From Desulfuromonadales bacterium (lineage in GTDB: Bacteria; Desulfobacterota; Desulfuromonadia; Desulfuromonadales; BM103): a stretch of 9,741 nucleotides of DNA. This document shows positions 1 to 6,307 of this stretch, piece after piece; the stretch's first letter is position 1, and every line of letters starts with the position of its first letter. Below the pieces are notes generated by a model. That model saw only the letters and a list, made by a program, of their open reading frames with translations. It made no database searches and was not told where the DNA came from. The position numbers were made by a program, and so were the translations under genes. The stretch is taken from assembly GCA_030640215.1 (NCBI GenBank), contig DAOWJU010000151.1, positions 1-9,741 on the forward strand. Reading direction: 5' to 3'.

Positions 1-1229
1 GGCCGCTACGACAGATGCTTGAGTTGCCGACTGTTACCGAGGGGCTGATTGTCTCGACCTGCAACCGGGTTGAACTCTGTGCCGCCACCAAAGAGCCAGA
101 TGCAGCCATGGCTGCCTTGCGGCGCTTTCTGGCTGAGTACCACGAGATCACTTCTGAAGAAATAAACACTAATCTTTACGACTACCAGGGTGAAGAGGCC
201 ATCCGCCATCTCTTCCGGGTTGCATCGAGTCTCGATTCGATGGTCCTCGGTGAACCACAGATCCTCGGCCAGATCAAAACTGCATACGGCTACGCTGCGG
301 AGTTCAAGGCCGTCGGGCTGATTCTCAACCGCTTTCTGCACAAGGCTTTCTCCGTTGCCAAACGGGTTCGCACTGAAACCGGCATTGCCAGCAATGCCGT
401 TTCGGTCTCCTTTGCAGCGGTAGAGCTGGCGCGCAAGATCTTTGACCGGCTCGACAACAAGGGCGTCATGATTATCGGCGCTGGTGAGATGTGTGAACTG
501 GCTGCCCGTCACTTTGTTGCCAACGGTGTCTCCAAGGTGCTGGTCACTAACCGTACCTTTGAACGTGCCGAAAAACTGGCGGCAGAATTCGAAGGCAAAG
601 CGATTCCCTTCGAAAACTTTGTTGATCATCTAGCCGAAGTCGATATTGTCATGACTTCCACCGGCGCGCCGAACTTCATTCTCGGCAAGCGCCAGATGGA
701 AGAAGTGCTCAAACGCCGCAAGAATAAGCCGATGTTTTTAATCGACATCGCCGTGCCGCGCGATATTGATCCTAAAGTCAATAAACTCGACAACACTTAT
801 CTTTATGATGTCGATGATCTCCAGGGGGTGGTTCAGGCCAACCTTAAGGAGCGCAAGAAAGAAGCTGGCAAGGCTGAAGTGATCGTCGAGCAGGAGATCG
901 GTCAATTTCACCAGTGGCTGGCGAATCTCGAGGTCAAGCCGACGATTATCGCTCTGCGTCAAAAGCTGGAAGAAATTCGCTGGCAGGAGCTGGAAAAAAC
1001 CTTCGGCAATCTCAAAGATCTCTCCAGTAAACAACGCAAAAGCATTGAAGCGATGGCTGGAGCGATCATCAACAAAATTCTGCACCAGCCGACCTCTCTC
1101 CTCAAGCGTACCCAGAATGACACCAGCGGTGAAGACTATGTCGATGCCGTGCGCGCGCTCTTCGATCTACCCGCCCTGGCGGACGATGATAAAGAAATCA
1201 AACCTCTGGATGATTCAGACCAGGAATAA
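1..1229 (+). CDS. hemA: Glutamyl-tRNA reductase, 5'-truncated by window edge
   Basis: NADPH-dependent reductase that turns glutamyl-tRNA(Glu) into glutamate-1-semialdehyde, the first committed step of C5-pathway tetrapyrrole synthesis in the cytoplasm. The frame is already open at base 3, and the first residues (PLRQMLEL) are internal to the family. The first Met codon at 15 is therefore not the start, and roughly 30-40 N-terminal residues lie upstream. The motif STCNR, with the catalytic Cys that forms the thioester (codon 60-62), is present. The nucleotide-binding domain shows GAGEM (about 474-491), followed by the helical dimerisation domain ending near the [12 protein letters not shown] segment. 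Length and motifs fit an intact enzyme apart from the missing start. The stop TAA is 13 bases before hemC, so the two are co-transcribed. Confidence 0.96.
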   Translation, partial: PLRQMLELPTVTEGLIVSTCNRVELCAATKEPDAAMAALRRFLAEYHEITSEEINTNLYDYQGEEAIRHLFRVASSLDSMVLGEPQILGQIKTAYGYAAEFKAVGLILNRFLHKAFSVAKRVRTETGIASNAVSVSFAAVELARKIFDRLDNKGVMIIGAGEMCELAARHFVANGVSKVLVTNRTFERAEKLAAEFEGKAIPFENFVDHLAEVDIVMTSTGAPNFILGKRQMEEVLKRRKNKPMFLIDIAVPRDIDPKVNKLDNTYLYDVDDLQGVVQANLKERKKEAGKAEVIVEQEIGQFHQWLANLEVKPTIIALRQKLEEIRWQELEKTFGNLKDLSSKQRKSIEAMAGAIINKILHQPTSLLKRTQNDTSGEDYVDAVRALFDLPALADDDKEIKPLDDSDQE

Positions 1230-1234
1230 AGGAG
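1228..1234 (+). promoter_or_regulatory. Ribosome binding site of hemC
   Basis: AAAGGAG overlaps the hemA stop codon and lies 8 bases before the hemC ATG at 1243. It fixes that start and points to translational coupling with hemA. Confidence 0.75.
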
Positions 1235-1242
1235 TTTTATAG

Positions 1243-2205
1243 ATGGCCAAACAACAAATGCGTATCGGTACCCGCGCCAGTGCTTTAGCGCTCTGGCAAG
1301 CTGAATGGGTCAAAGCCGAACTTGAAAAACGTTATCCCGAGATGGAAGTCACCCTGACCAAGATCAAAACCCAGGGCGACAAAATTCTTGATGTGCCTCT
1401 GGCGATGGTTGGCGGCAAGGGTCTCTTCGTCAAAGAAATCGAAGAGGCAATGCTGCGTGGCGAGATCGATATTGCCGTGCATTCAATGAAAGATGTACCG
1501 ACCATCTTTCCTGAAGGCTTGGCCCTGCGCTGCATCACCGAACGTGAAGACTGTCGCGACGTTGTTATTCTGCGTCCCGGTGTGAAGAGCTGGAAAGAGC
1601 TGCCCCAGGGTGCGCGCATCGGCACCAGCGCCCTGCGCCGTAAATCGCAGCTGCTGCACATTCGTCCCGATCTGCAGATGGTTGATATCCGCGGCAATGT
1701 TCAGACCCGTCTCCAGAAGCTCACTGATGAAAACCTCGATGCCATCATCCTCGCTGCGGCGGGCATGCATCGTCTCGGTTACACCAAGCAGATTGGTGAA
1801 TACCTCTCGGTCGATGTTTCGATTCCAGCCATCGGTCAGGGTGCTCTCGGTATCGAGAGCCGGATTGACGATGCTGAGATTAATGCGCTGATCGATTTCT
1901 TCAATCATCCAGAGAGTGACTGGGCCGTGCGTGCCGAGCGCTCTTTCCTCAAGACTCTTGAAGGTGGTTGCCAGGTTCCAATCGCCTGTCACGGTACAGT
2001 TGCAGGCGAGAACCTGACTCTGACCGGCTTTGTCTCCGATTGTGAAGGCGTCAAATGTCTGAAGAAGACCATAACCGGTTCCGTTCACGACGCAGAGAAG
2101 ATGGGCGTCTCGCTCGGCGAAGACCTGCTCATCCTGGGCGCGGGCAAGATCCTCAACGAGGTCTACCAGCACGAGACTTTCAATGTTGACAAAGAAGACG
2201 TTTAA
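1243..2205 (+). CDS. hemC: Porphobilinogen deaminase (hydroxymethylbilane synthase)
   Basis: Joins four porphobilinogen molecules into the linear tetrapyrrole hydroxymethylbilane, using a covalently bound dipyrromethane cofactor. The 320-residue protein begins with the family signature GTRASALALWQA. It has HSMKDVP with the catalytic Asp at residue 84, RRKSQL in the anion-binding arginine region, and the cofactor-attachment Cys243 in LEGGCQVPIA. Numbering is almost identical to the E. coli enzyme (Asp84, Cys242). The ATG is supported by a good Shine-Dalgarno sequence. The gene ends in tandem stops TAA-TAG, and the last G of the TAG is the first base of the hemD GTG start. The product is the direct substrate of HemD, encoded next. 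Confidence 0.97.
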   Translation: MAKQQMRIGTRASALALWQAEWVKAELEKRYPEMEVTLTKIKTQGDKILDVPLAMVGGKGLFVKEIEEAMLRGEIDIAVHSMKDVPTIFPEGLALRCITEREDCRDVVILRPGVKSWKELPQGARIGTSALRRKSQLLHIRPDLQMVDIRGNVQTRLQKLTDENLDAIILAAAGMHRLGYTKQIGEYLSVDVSIPAIGQGALGIESRIDDAEINALIDFFNHPESDWAVRAERSFLKTLEGGCQVPIACHGTVAGENLTLTGFVSDCEGVKCLKKTITGSVHDAEKMGVSLGEDLLILGAGKILNEVYQHETFNVDKEDV

Positions 2206-2207
2206 TA

Positions 2208-2987
2208 GTGAAAAGTAACCGACCTCTCTCTGGACACCGGGTGTTGGTCACCCGCGCGGGCGATCAAGCTCCAGTCCTGACTGCGGCACTTGTTGAAATC
2301 GGCGCCGAACCGGTTATGGTCTCAACTATTGAAATCACTGATCCGTCTTCTTTTGCCGAGCTCGACCAAGCCATTGCTGAGCTCGACCAGGTCGATTACC
2401 TGATACTGACTTCGGTCAACGCTGTCACTGCTTTTTTTGATCGACTGACAATGCAAGGATACGATGCCCGTGCTCTGACAACGCTGCAGACAGTGGTGGT
2501 CGGCCCGAAGAGTGCTGAAGCCCTTGCTGCTCACGGTGTTACTGCCGACCTGATGCCTGATGATTACCGTGCCGAAGGTATCGTTGTACTGCTCAAAGAT
2601 CAGGTCTCCGGAAAGCGACTGCTCTATCCGAAGGCAGCCTTGGCCCGCGACCTGATTCCAACCGAATTGATTGCCGCCGGTGCCGAAGTTATTGCTCCGA
2701 TTGCTTATGCAAGTGCAGCACCAGCTGATGCCGCCGAAAAGCTGCAACAGGCTCTTGCAGACAAACTTGATCTGCTGACCTTCACCGCATCATCAACGGT
2801 ACAGAATTTCGTCGACCTGCTCGATGCCGAAAATCTGGTCGTTGCTCAACAGATCCCGGTCGCCTCAATCGGACCCCTGACCAGCGAAACTGCCAGAGCT
2901 CTTGGTTTCAACGTCGTTATCGAACCGGAAAAGTCGACTCTCGATGATATGCTCGAAGCAATCAAGGATTACTTCGAGCAGTCATGA
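2208..2987 (+). CDS. hemD: Uroporphyrinogen III synthase
   Basis: Cyclises hydroxymethylbilane with inversion of ring D to give uroporphyrinogen III, the branch point to haem, sirohaem and cobalamin. The 259-residue protein has the two-lobed pattern of the family. It starts with GHRVLVTRAGDQA, then shows DYLILTSVNAVTAF, the return segment LLTFTASSTVQNFVDLL, and the C-terminal PVASIGPLTSETARALG. Primary sequence is poorly conserved in this family, so position after hemC adds much to the call. The start is GTG, only two bases past the hemC TAA, with a weak AGAAG upstream, suggesting translation by reinitiation. It stands alone, not fused to a CobA-type methyltransferase as in some related bacteria. 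Confidence 0.93.
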   Translation: MKSNRPLSGHRVLVTRAGDQAPVLTAALVEIGAEPVMVSTIEITDPSSFAELDQAIAELDQVDYLILTSVNAVTAFFDRLTMQGYDARALTTLQTVVVGPKSAEALAAHGVTADLMPDDYRAEGIVVLLKDQVSGKRLLYPKAALARDLIPTELIAAGAEVIAPIAYASAAPADAAEKLQQALADKLDLLTFTASSTVQNFVDLLDAENLVVAQQIPVASIGPLTSETARALGFNVVIEPEKSTLDDMLEAIKDYFEQS

Positions 2988-3044
2988 ACGGTAAACTGTA
3001 AGAAGTCCAAAATTAAGAATTGAAAACTCAAAATTGCTGCCCCC
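2988..3044 (+). other. A-rich low-complexity spacer before hemB
   Basis: Non-coding stretch between hemD and the hemB Shine-Dalgarno. It is made of short related words (AACGGTAAACTGTAAG, AAAATTAAGAATTG, AAAACTCAAAATTG) and is far more AT-rich than the flanking genes. I see no terminator hairpin followed by a T tract, so transcription probably reads through into hemB. It resembles the second A-rich spacer after hemB (4029-4125) in style. Confidence 0.5.
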
Positions 3045-3050
3045 GGAGGT
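3045..3050 (+). promoter_or_regulatory. Ribosome binding site deciding the hemB start
   Basis: GGAGGT lies 6 bases before ATG 3057. It directly abuts the in-frame TTG at 3051, which is too close to be used, so hemB should start at 3057. Confidence 0.8.
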
Positions 3051-3056
3051 TTGAAA

Positions 3057-4028
3057 ATGTTTTTCCCCGAATACCGTGCTCGCCGTTTACGCCGCAGCGA
3101 CACCATGCGCCGCATGGTCCGTGAAACTTTCTTGCGTACCGATGATCTGATTTACCCGATGTTCTCGGCCTTCGGCAAAGATATCAAAAAAGAGATCGTC
3201 TCTATGCCCGGCATCTACCAGCAGTCGATCGAGCATATTGTTGCCGAGGCCAAAGAGGTCCATGAACTCGGTATTCCTGCTGTCATCCTGTTCGGTATTC
3301 CCGAAGAGAAAGACGCCCTCGGTCAGGACGCTTATTCTGAAACCGGCATCATTCAGGAGACGATTCGCGCTATCAAGGCAGAGGTGCCGGAACTGCTGGT
3401 GATCACCGATGTCTGTATGTGTGAGTACACTGACCATGGCCATTGCGGCGTAATCAAGGACGGCGATGTCGACAACGACGAGACTCTCAAGCTGCTCGCC
3501 GCCGAAGCTCTTTCGCATGCCCGCGCTGGTGCCGATATCGTTGCCCCCTCTGACATGATGGACGGCCGCGTCGCCGCAATCCGCGAGATCCTCGATGCCA
3601 ACGATTTTTCACACATCCCGGTCATGAGCTACGCGGTTAAGTATGCCAGCGCTTACTACGGACCTTTTCGTGATGCCGCTGATTCGACCCCGCAGTTTGG
3701 CGACCGTCGCAGTTACCAGATGGATCCGGCCAATCGCAATGAAGCTTTTCGCGAGGCGGAGCTCGATATTCAGGAGTGTACCGATTTCCTCATGGTCAAG
3801 CCCGCGCTGGCCTACCTCGACATCCTGCGTGATCTCAAGGAACGCTACAATCTGCCGCTGGTCGCCTACAATGTCTCCGGGGAATATTCGATGATCAAAG
3901 CCGCTGCTGAAAAGGGCTGGATCGACGGCGACCGGGTCATGATGGAGACCCTGGTCGGTATGAAACGCGCCGGTGCCGATCTGATCATCACTTATCACGC
4001 CAAGGAAGCGGCGAAACTGCTTCGCTAA
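3057..4028 (+). CDS. hemB: Porphobilinogen synthase (delta-aminolevulinate dehydratase), zinc type
   Basis: Condenses two 5-aminolevulinate molecules to porphobilinogen in the cytoplasm and so supplies HemC. The protein is 323 residues from ATG 3057. A longer reading from TTG 3051 would add two residues but has no usable spacing to the ribosome binding site. Both Schiff-base lysines are present: Lys195 in SYAVKYAS and Lys248 in [10 protein letters not shown]. The metal-site loop [14 protein letters not shown] carries Cys120, Cys122 and Cys130, the three-cysteine catalytic zinc site of E. coli and animal enzymes. Magnesium-type enzymes of plants and many bacteria have Asp/Ala there instead. 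The N-terminal segment [18 protein letters not shown] is the usual arm region. The gene lies 69 bases after hemD, within the same apparent operon. Confidence 0.97.
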   Translation: MFFPEYRARRLRRSDTMRRMVRETFLRTDDLIYPMFSAFGKDIKKEIVSMPGIYQQSIEHIVAEAKEVHELGIPAVILFGIPEEKDALGQDAYSETGIIQETIRAIKAEVPELLVITDVCMCEYTDHGHCGVIKDGDVDNDETLKLLAAEALSHARAGADIVAPSDMMDGRVAAIREILDANDFSHIPVMSYAVKYASAYYGPFRDAADSTPQFGDRRSYQMDPANRNEAFREAELDIQECTDFLMVKPALAYLDILRDLKERYNLPLVAYNVSGEYSMIKAAAEKGWIDGDRVMMETLVGMKRAGADLIITYHAKEAAKLLR

Positions 4029-4054
4029 CGCTGCGCAGTAAAAGGTAAAAAATG

Positions 4055-4108
4055 AAATGTGAAAAGTCTCATAAGTATTGAACTTTTCACTTTTCCCTTT
4101 TCACATTT
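4055..4108. repeat. AT-rich inverted repeat in the hemB/peptidase spacer
   Basis: The 97-base gap 4029-4125 holds a perfect 12-base inverted repeat, AAATGTGAAAAG at 4055-4066 and CTTTTCACATTT at 4097-4108. Inside it is a competing perfect 9-base pair, GTGAAAAGT at 4059-4067 with ACTTTTCAC at 4082-4090. The left part is almost all purines and the right part almost all pyrimidines. It could form mutually exclusive hairpins in RNA and weakly end haem-operon transcription, but there is no GC-rich stem with a clean T tract. Function is unknown. Confidence 0.6.
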
Positions 4109-4125
4109 AACGAGCACCCATCTCT

Positions 4126-5424
4126 ATGACTGAATACCTCTGCGACACTCTCGATAACGGTCTGCGTGTTATCAGCGTACCAATGCCGCACCATCACAGC
4201 ACTGAAGTGATGATCTATATCGGTGTTGGCAGCCGCTACGAAACCGCGCACAAAGCCGGGGTGTCACATTTTCTCGAACACATGCTCTTCAAAGGTACAG
4301 AAGAGTTCCCAGCTGGTCTGGCCCTGGAACGCGCCTTCGAAGCGGTTGGCGGTTCGGCTAATGCTGCGACCGACTGTGAGACCACCTGTTTTCACTCCCG
4401 CGTCCATCCCGATCATATTGCCGAGGCAATAGGTCTCTTTGCTTCGATGATGCTGCGACCGCTCTTCAAAGATATGGAGATGGAACGCCGGGTGATTCTT
4501 GAAGAGGCCATGGGTGATCTCAATGAGACAGGTCACCAGATTAATTCCGATAATATTGTCGCCTCACTGCTTTATCCCAACCATCCGTTGGGACAGCCCA
4601 CTGTAGGGAGCCGTCCGGCAATTGAACGTCTTACCCTGCGGCAGCTGCAACAGCACCACGCCAGCTACTACACACCGCACAATGCGGTGCTGACGGTGGC
4701 CGGACCGGTCGATCATCAGCGGGTTGTTGCTGCAGCGAAAGAACACTTCGGGCAATGGCAGGGCGATGGTGTACCAGCTCCGAAACCATGGACTGATTTT
4801 GCCGCATCTGATCGAGCGTTGCGCTGGGTTCGTGATGCCGGGTCTCAGGTCAGCCTGCAGTTGGCTTTCCTGCTACCGGGACGTGACAGCGAGCATGCCG
4901 TTAACCTGCGTGTATTGCGCCGTCTGCTCGGTTGGGGAGGGATGAGTCGCCTGATGTTGCGCTTGCGTGAGGAGTTGGGATTGACCTATGCCGTTGACGC
5001 AGCTCTTGCGCTCTATGCCGATGCCGGAACCCTGGCAGTTGAACTGGCGGTCTCCGCCGAGAATCTGGGCAAGGCCACGACCGCGATCCTCGAGATCTTT
5101 ACCGAACTGCACACCAACGAAGTCGACGACAATGAGTTGGACCATATCCTTAACTGCTACCGTTGCGACCTCGACTACTCCCGCGATCAGGTCGATGAGA
5201 TGGCCCTGCGCTATACTTGGGGAGAACTAACCGGCAGCAGTCGCACCATCGCTGACGATCTTGCCGGGATCAACACCGTCTCCGCTGCCGGTTTGCGTCA
5301 AACGGCCAGAGAGCTGCTCACCCCCGCTCATCTGCGTGGAGCCGTTGTCGGCCCCTACCGCACTCGCGACCGCAAATCCGTTGAGAAAATCGTTGCCGAC
5401 TGGCAAATAACTACCAACGACTGA
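4126..5424 (+). CDS. M16-family zinc peptidase (processing-peptidase / PqqL-like)
   Basis: Predicted zinc metallopeptidase of the pitrilysin/mitochondrial-processing-peptidase clan, 432 residues, the usual length of single-unit bacterial M16B proteins. The inverted zinc motif HFLEH is at residues 48-52 (His48 and His52 as ligands, Glu51 as catalytic base). The distal ligand is Glu127 (or Glu126) in ERRVILEEAMGD, at the expected spacing. GGSANAATDCETTCF follows the first helices. The second, non-catalytic half begins near VSLQLAFLLPG and includes the glycine-rich GWGGMSRLMLRLREELG and GLTYAVDAA. There is no signal peptide, so it is probably cytoplasmic. ATG 4126 has only a poor Shine-Dalgarno (ACGAG), so translation may be modest. 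Substrate cannot be told from sequence. Adjacency to haem genes is not evidence of a haem role. Confidence 0.93.
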   Translation: MTEYLCDTLDNGLRVISVPMPHHHSTEVMIYIGVGSRYETAHKAGVSHFLEHMLFKGTEEFPAGLALERAFEAVGGSANAATDCETTCFHSRVHPDHIAEAIGLFASMMLRPLFKDMEMERRVILEEAMGDLNETGHQINSDNIVASLLYPNHPLGQPTVGSRPAIERLTLRQLQQHHASYYTPHNAVLTVAGPVDHQRVVAAAKEHFGQWQGDGVPAPKPWTDFAASDRALRWVRDAGSQVSLQLAFLLPGRDSEHAVNLRVLRRLLGWGGMSRLMLRLREELGLTYAVDAALALYADAGTLAVELAVSAENLGKATTAILEIFTELHTNEVDDNELDHILNCYRCDLDYSRDQVDEMALRYTWGELTGSSRTIADDLAGINTVSAAGLRQTARELLTPAHLRGAVVGPYRTRDRKSVEKIVADWQITTND

Positions 5425-5454
5425 TTGTTGAGATCAGACAATGCAAAATGATTT

Positions 5455-5607
5455 AAAAGAAGAAGCTCTTGCAAAAGTCGTCATCCTCGTGAATACGGGG
5501 ATCCAGGTTTTTACAAATCCTGTGAACCTCTGGATTCCCGCCTTCGCGGGAATAACGGCTACTGGGCTTTAAAGACTTTAGCAAGAGGCTCAGAAGGCTT
5601 CTTCTTT
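5455..5607. repeat. MITE/REP-like nested inverted repeat element
   Basis: Nearly the whole stretch folds on itself. The outer arms are AAAAGAAGAAGCTC (5455-5468) against GCTTCTTCTTT (5597-5607), offset by about 9 extra bases on the right. Next inside, CTCTTGCAAAAGTC (5466-5479) pairs with GACTTTAGCAAGAG (5574-5587), 13 of 14 matching. The inner 28-base units at 5479-5506 and 5530-5557 are inverted copies of each other with a few differences. The right unit contains a perfect ATTCCC-N8-GGGAAT palindrome (5534-5553), the same pattern as the Neisseria dRS3 repeat and similar repeats in many proteobacteria. There is no transposase, so if mobile it needs one in trans. It begins 31 bases after the peptidase stop and may serve as a bidirectional RNA hairpin or terminator. 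Confidence 0.72.
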
Positions 5608-5633
5608 GACCTCAACTTGTAACCGAGTATAAT
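5606..5633 (+). promoter_or_regulatory. Sigma-70 type promoter for the NUDIX-like gene
   Basis: TTGACC (5606-5611), 16 bases, then perfect TATAAT (5628-5633). Predicted transcription start is near 5640, giving an untranslated leader of about 40 bases before ATG 5682. The -35 overlaps the last two bases of the inverted-repeat element, so the element may supply part of the promoter. Confidence 0.65.
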
Positions 5634-5681
5634 TAGCGATATTTTATTTGTGCAGGTATCTGAGTCTCAAGGGGAAGACCG

Positions 5682-6071
5682 ATGTCAATAAAAGTAGTAG
5701 ATATCATTGTAGAGCGAAAAGGCATGATCCTGTTGATCAAAAGGGGTGATTTTTGGATATTGCCCGGAGGAGAGATTGAACAGGGTGAAGACGAAATGCA
5801 GTGTCTGGAAGAAGTTGTTGCCAGAGAAATGAAAGACCGAGTCGATTGTATTTTTCGAAAACTTGAAAAAACAATCAAAGGGATTTCACCAGTCAGACCA
5901 GGTGAAGTAGAGGTTTCAGTCTATGTCGGCGACATTGTTAGCAAAAAGATGTCTGACGTGAAGGATTGTAATGCGCATTGGTTCCGCAGAGAAAGCATTT
6001 CTGCACTAAGAATTTCCAACATTACCAGGGACGTATTGGACTACTATTACTCTGAAGACAGGGCGGAGTAA
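5682..6071 (+). CDS. Small NUDIX-fold protein with degenerate NUDIX box
   Basis: 129-residue protein with the compact NUDIX layout: an N-terminal beta strand (KVVDIIVERKGMILLIKRG), the FWILPGGEIEQGE turn at 24-36, a helix, then further strands and a final helix (SNITRDVLDYYYSED). Canonical NUDIX hydrolases cleave nucleoside diphosphates linked to another group, using the box GX5EX7REUXEEXGU. Aligned from Gly30 and Glu36, the box here has Glu44 for Arg, Val45 for the first metal-binding Glu, Arg48 for the second, and Lys51 for Gly. Only Glu49 of the three catalytic glutamates remains. Hydrolase activity is therefore doubtful, and a binding or regulatory role is possible. The start is set by AAGGGGA at 5669-5675. 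It is clearly AT-richer than the haem genes and follows a repeat element, which fits acquisition by transfer. Confidence 0.75.
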   Translation: MSIKVVDIIVERKGMILLIKRGDFWILPGGEIEQGEDEMQCLEEVVAREMKDRVDCIFRKLEKTIKGISPVRPGEVEVSVYVGDIVSKKMSDVKDCNAHWFRRESISALRISNITRDVLDYYYSEDRAE

Positions 6072-6086
6072 GGGGAGACGTCCCCT
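6071..6086 (+). terminator. Short hairpin at the end of the NUDIX-like gene
   Basis: AGGGGA (6071-6076), loop GACG, TCCCCT (6081-6086), a 6-base perfect stem starting in the TAA stop codon. The following bases (CTTGACGG) lack a T run, so as an intrinsic terminator it is weak. It may instead be a REP-type palindrome or protect the mRNA end. Confidence 0.4.
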
Positions 6087-6200
6087 CTTGACGGAAGCAC
6101 CCCAACTATCCAGGCCCAATTTTCATGAATTCCCTGTACCCTGATTTGTTCAATCCCTCCCCAGTTAAACGGTCCTTCGAATAATCTTTTCGAGTGTTTG

Positions 6201-6229
6201 TTCATTTTGCCAAAAGCAGATGCTATAAT
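6201..6229 (+). promoter_or_regulatory. Extended -10 promoter for the three-gene envelope cluster
   Basis: TGCTATAAT at 6221-6229 is a perfect extended -10 (TGN-TATAAT). The -35 at 17-base spacing is a weak TTCATT (6201-6206), which an extended -10 can compensate. Predicted transcription start is near 6236, leaving about 70 bases of leader before ATG 6308. The rest of the 6087-6307 gap shows no gene or other clear signal. Confidence 0.55.
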
Positions 6230-6307
6230 ACTAGGAATAATTCCAGAGTCTTGGCTCTACTTGTATGGCGAGCCGGTATCTTTATTTCTCCAAACAGGCA
6301 GGTTCCT

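Noticed and set aside
6..629. Long minus-strand open frame opposite hemA
   Set aside because: It mirrors strongly conserved hemA coding sequence, including STCNR, and its translation has no recognisable domain. It is a shadow frame.
1483..2172. 229-residue minus-strand open frame opposite hemC
   Set aside because: Opposite strand of an unmistakable porphobilinogen deaminase with catalytic residues in place. No ribosome binding site or domain seen.
3051..3056. TTG start for hemB two codons upstream of the ATG
   Set aside because: It directly abuts the Shine-Dalgarno GGAGGT, leaving no spacing, while ATG 3057 has 6 bases.
4126..5424. A haem-related role for the M16 peptidase
   Set aside because: Only adjacency suggests it, and the hemB-peptidase spacer has a possible terminator-like repeat. 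Nothing in the protein points to haem.
5479..5557. CRISPR-like pair of repeats
   Set aside because: The two units are inverted, only two in number, individually palindromic, with one short centre. This is a REP/MITE arrangement, not an array.
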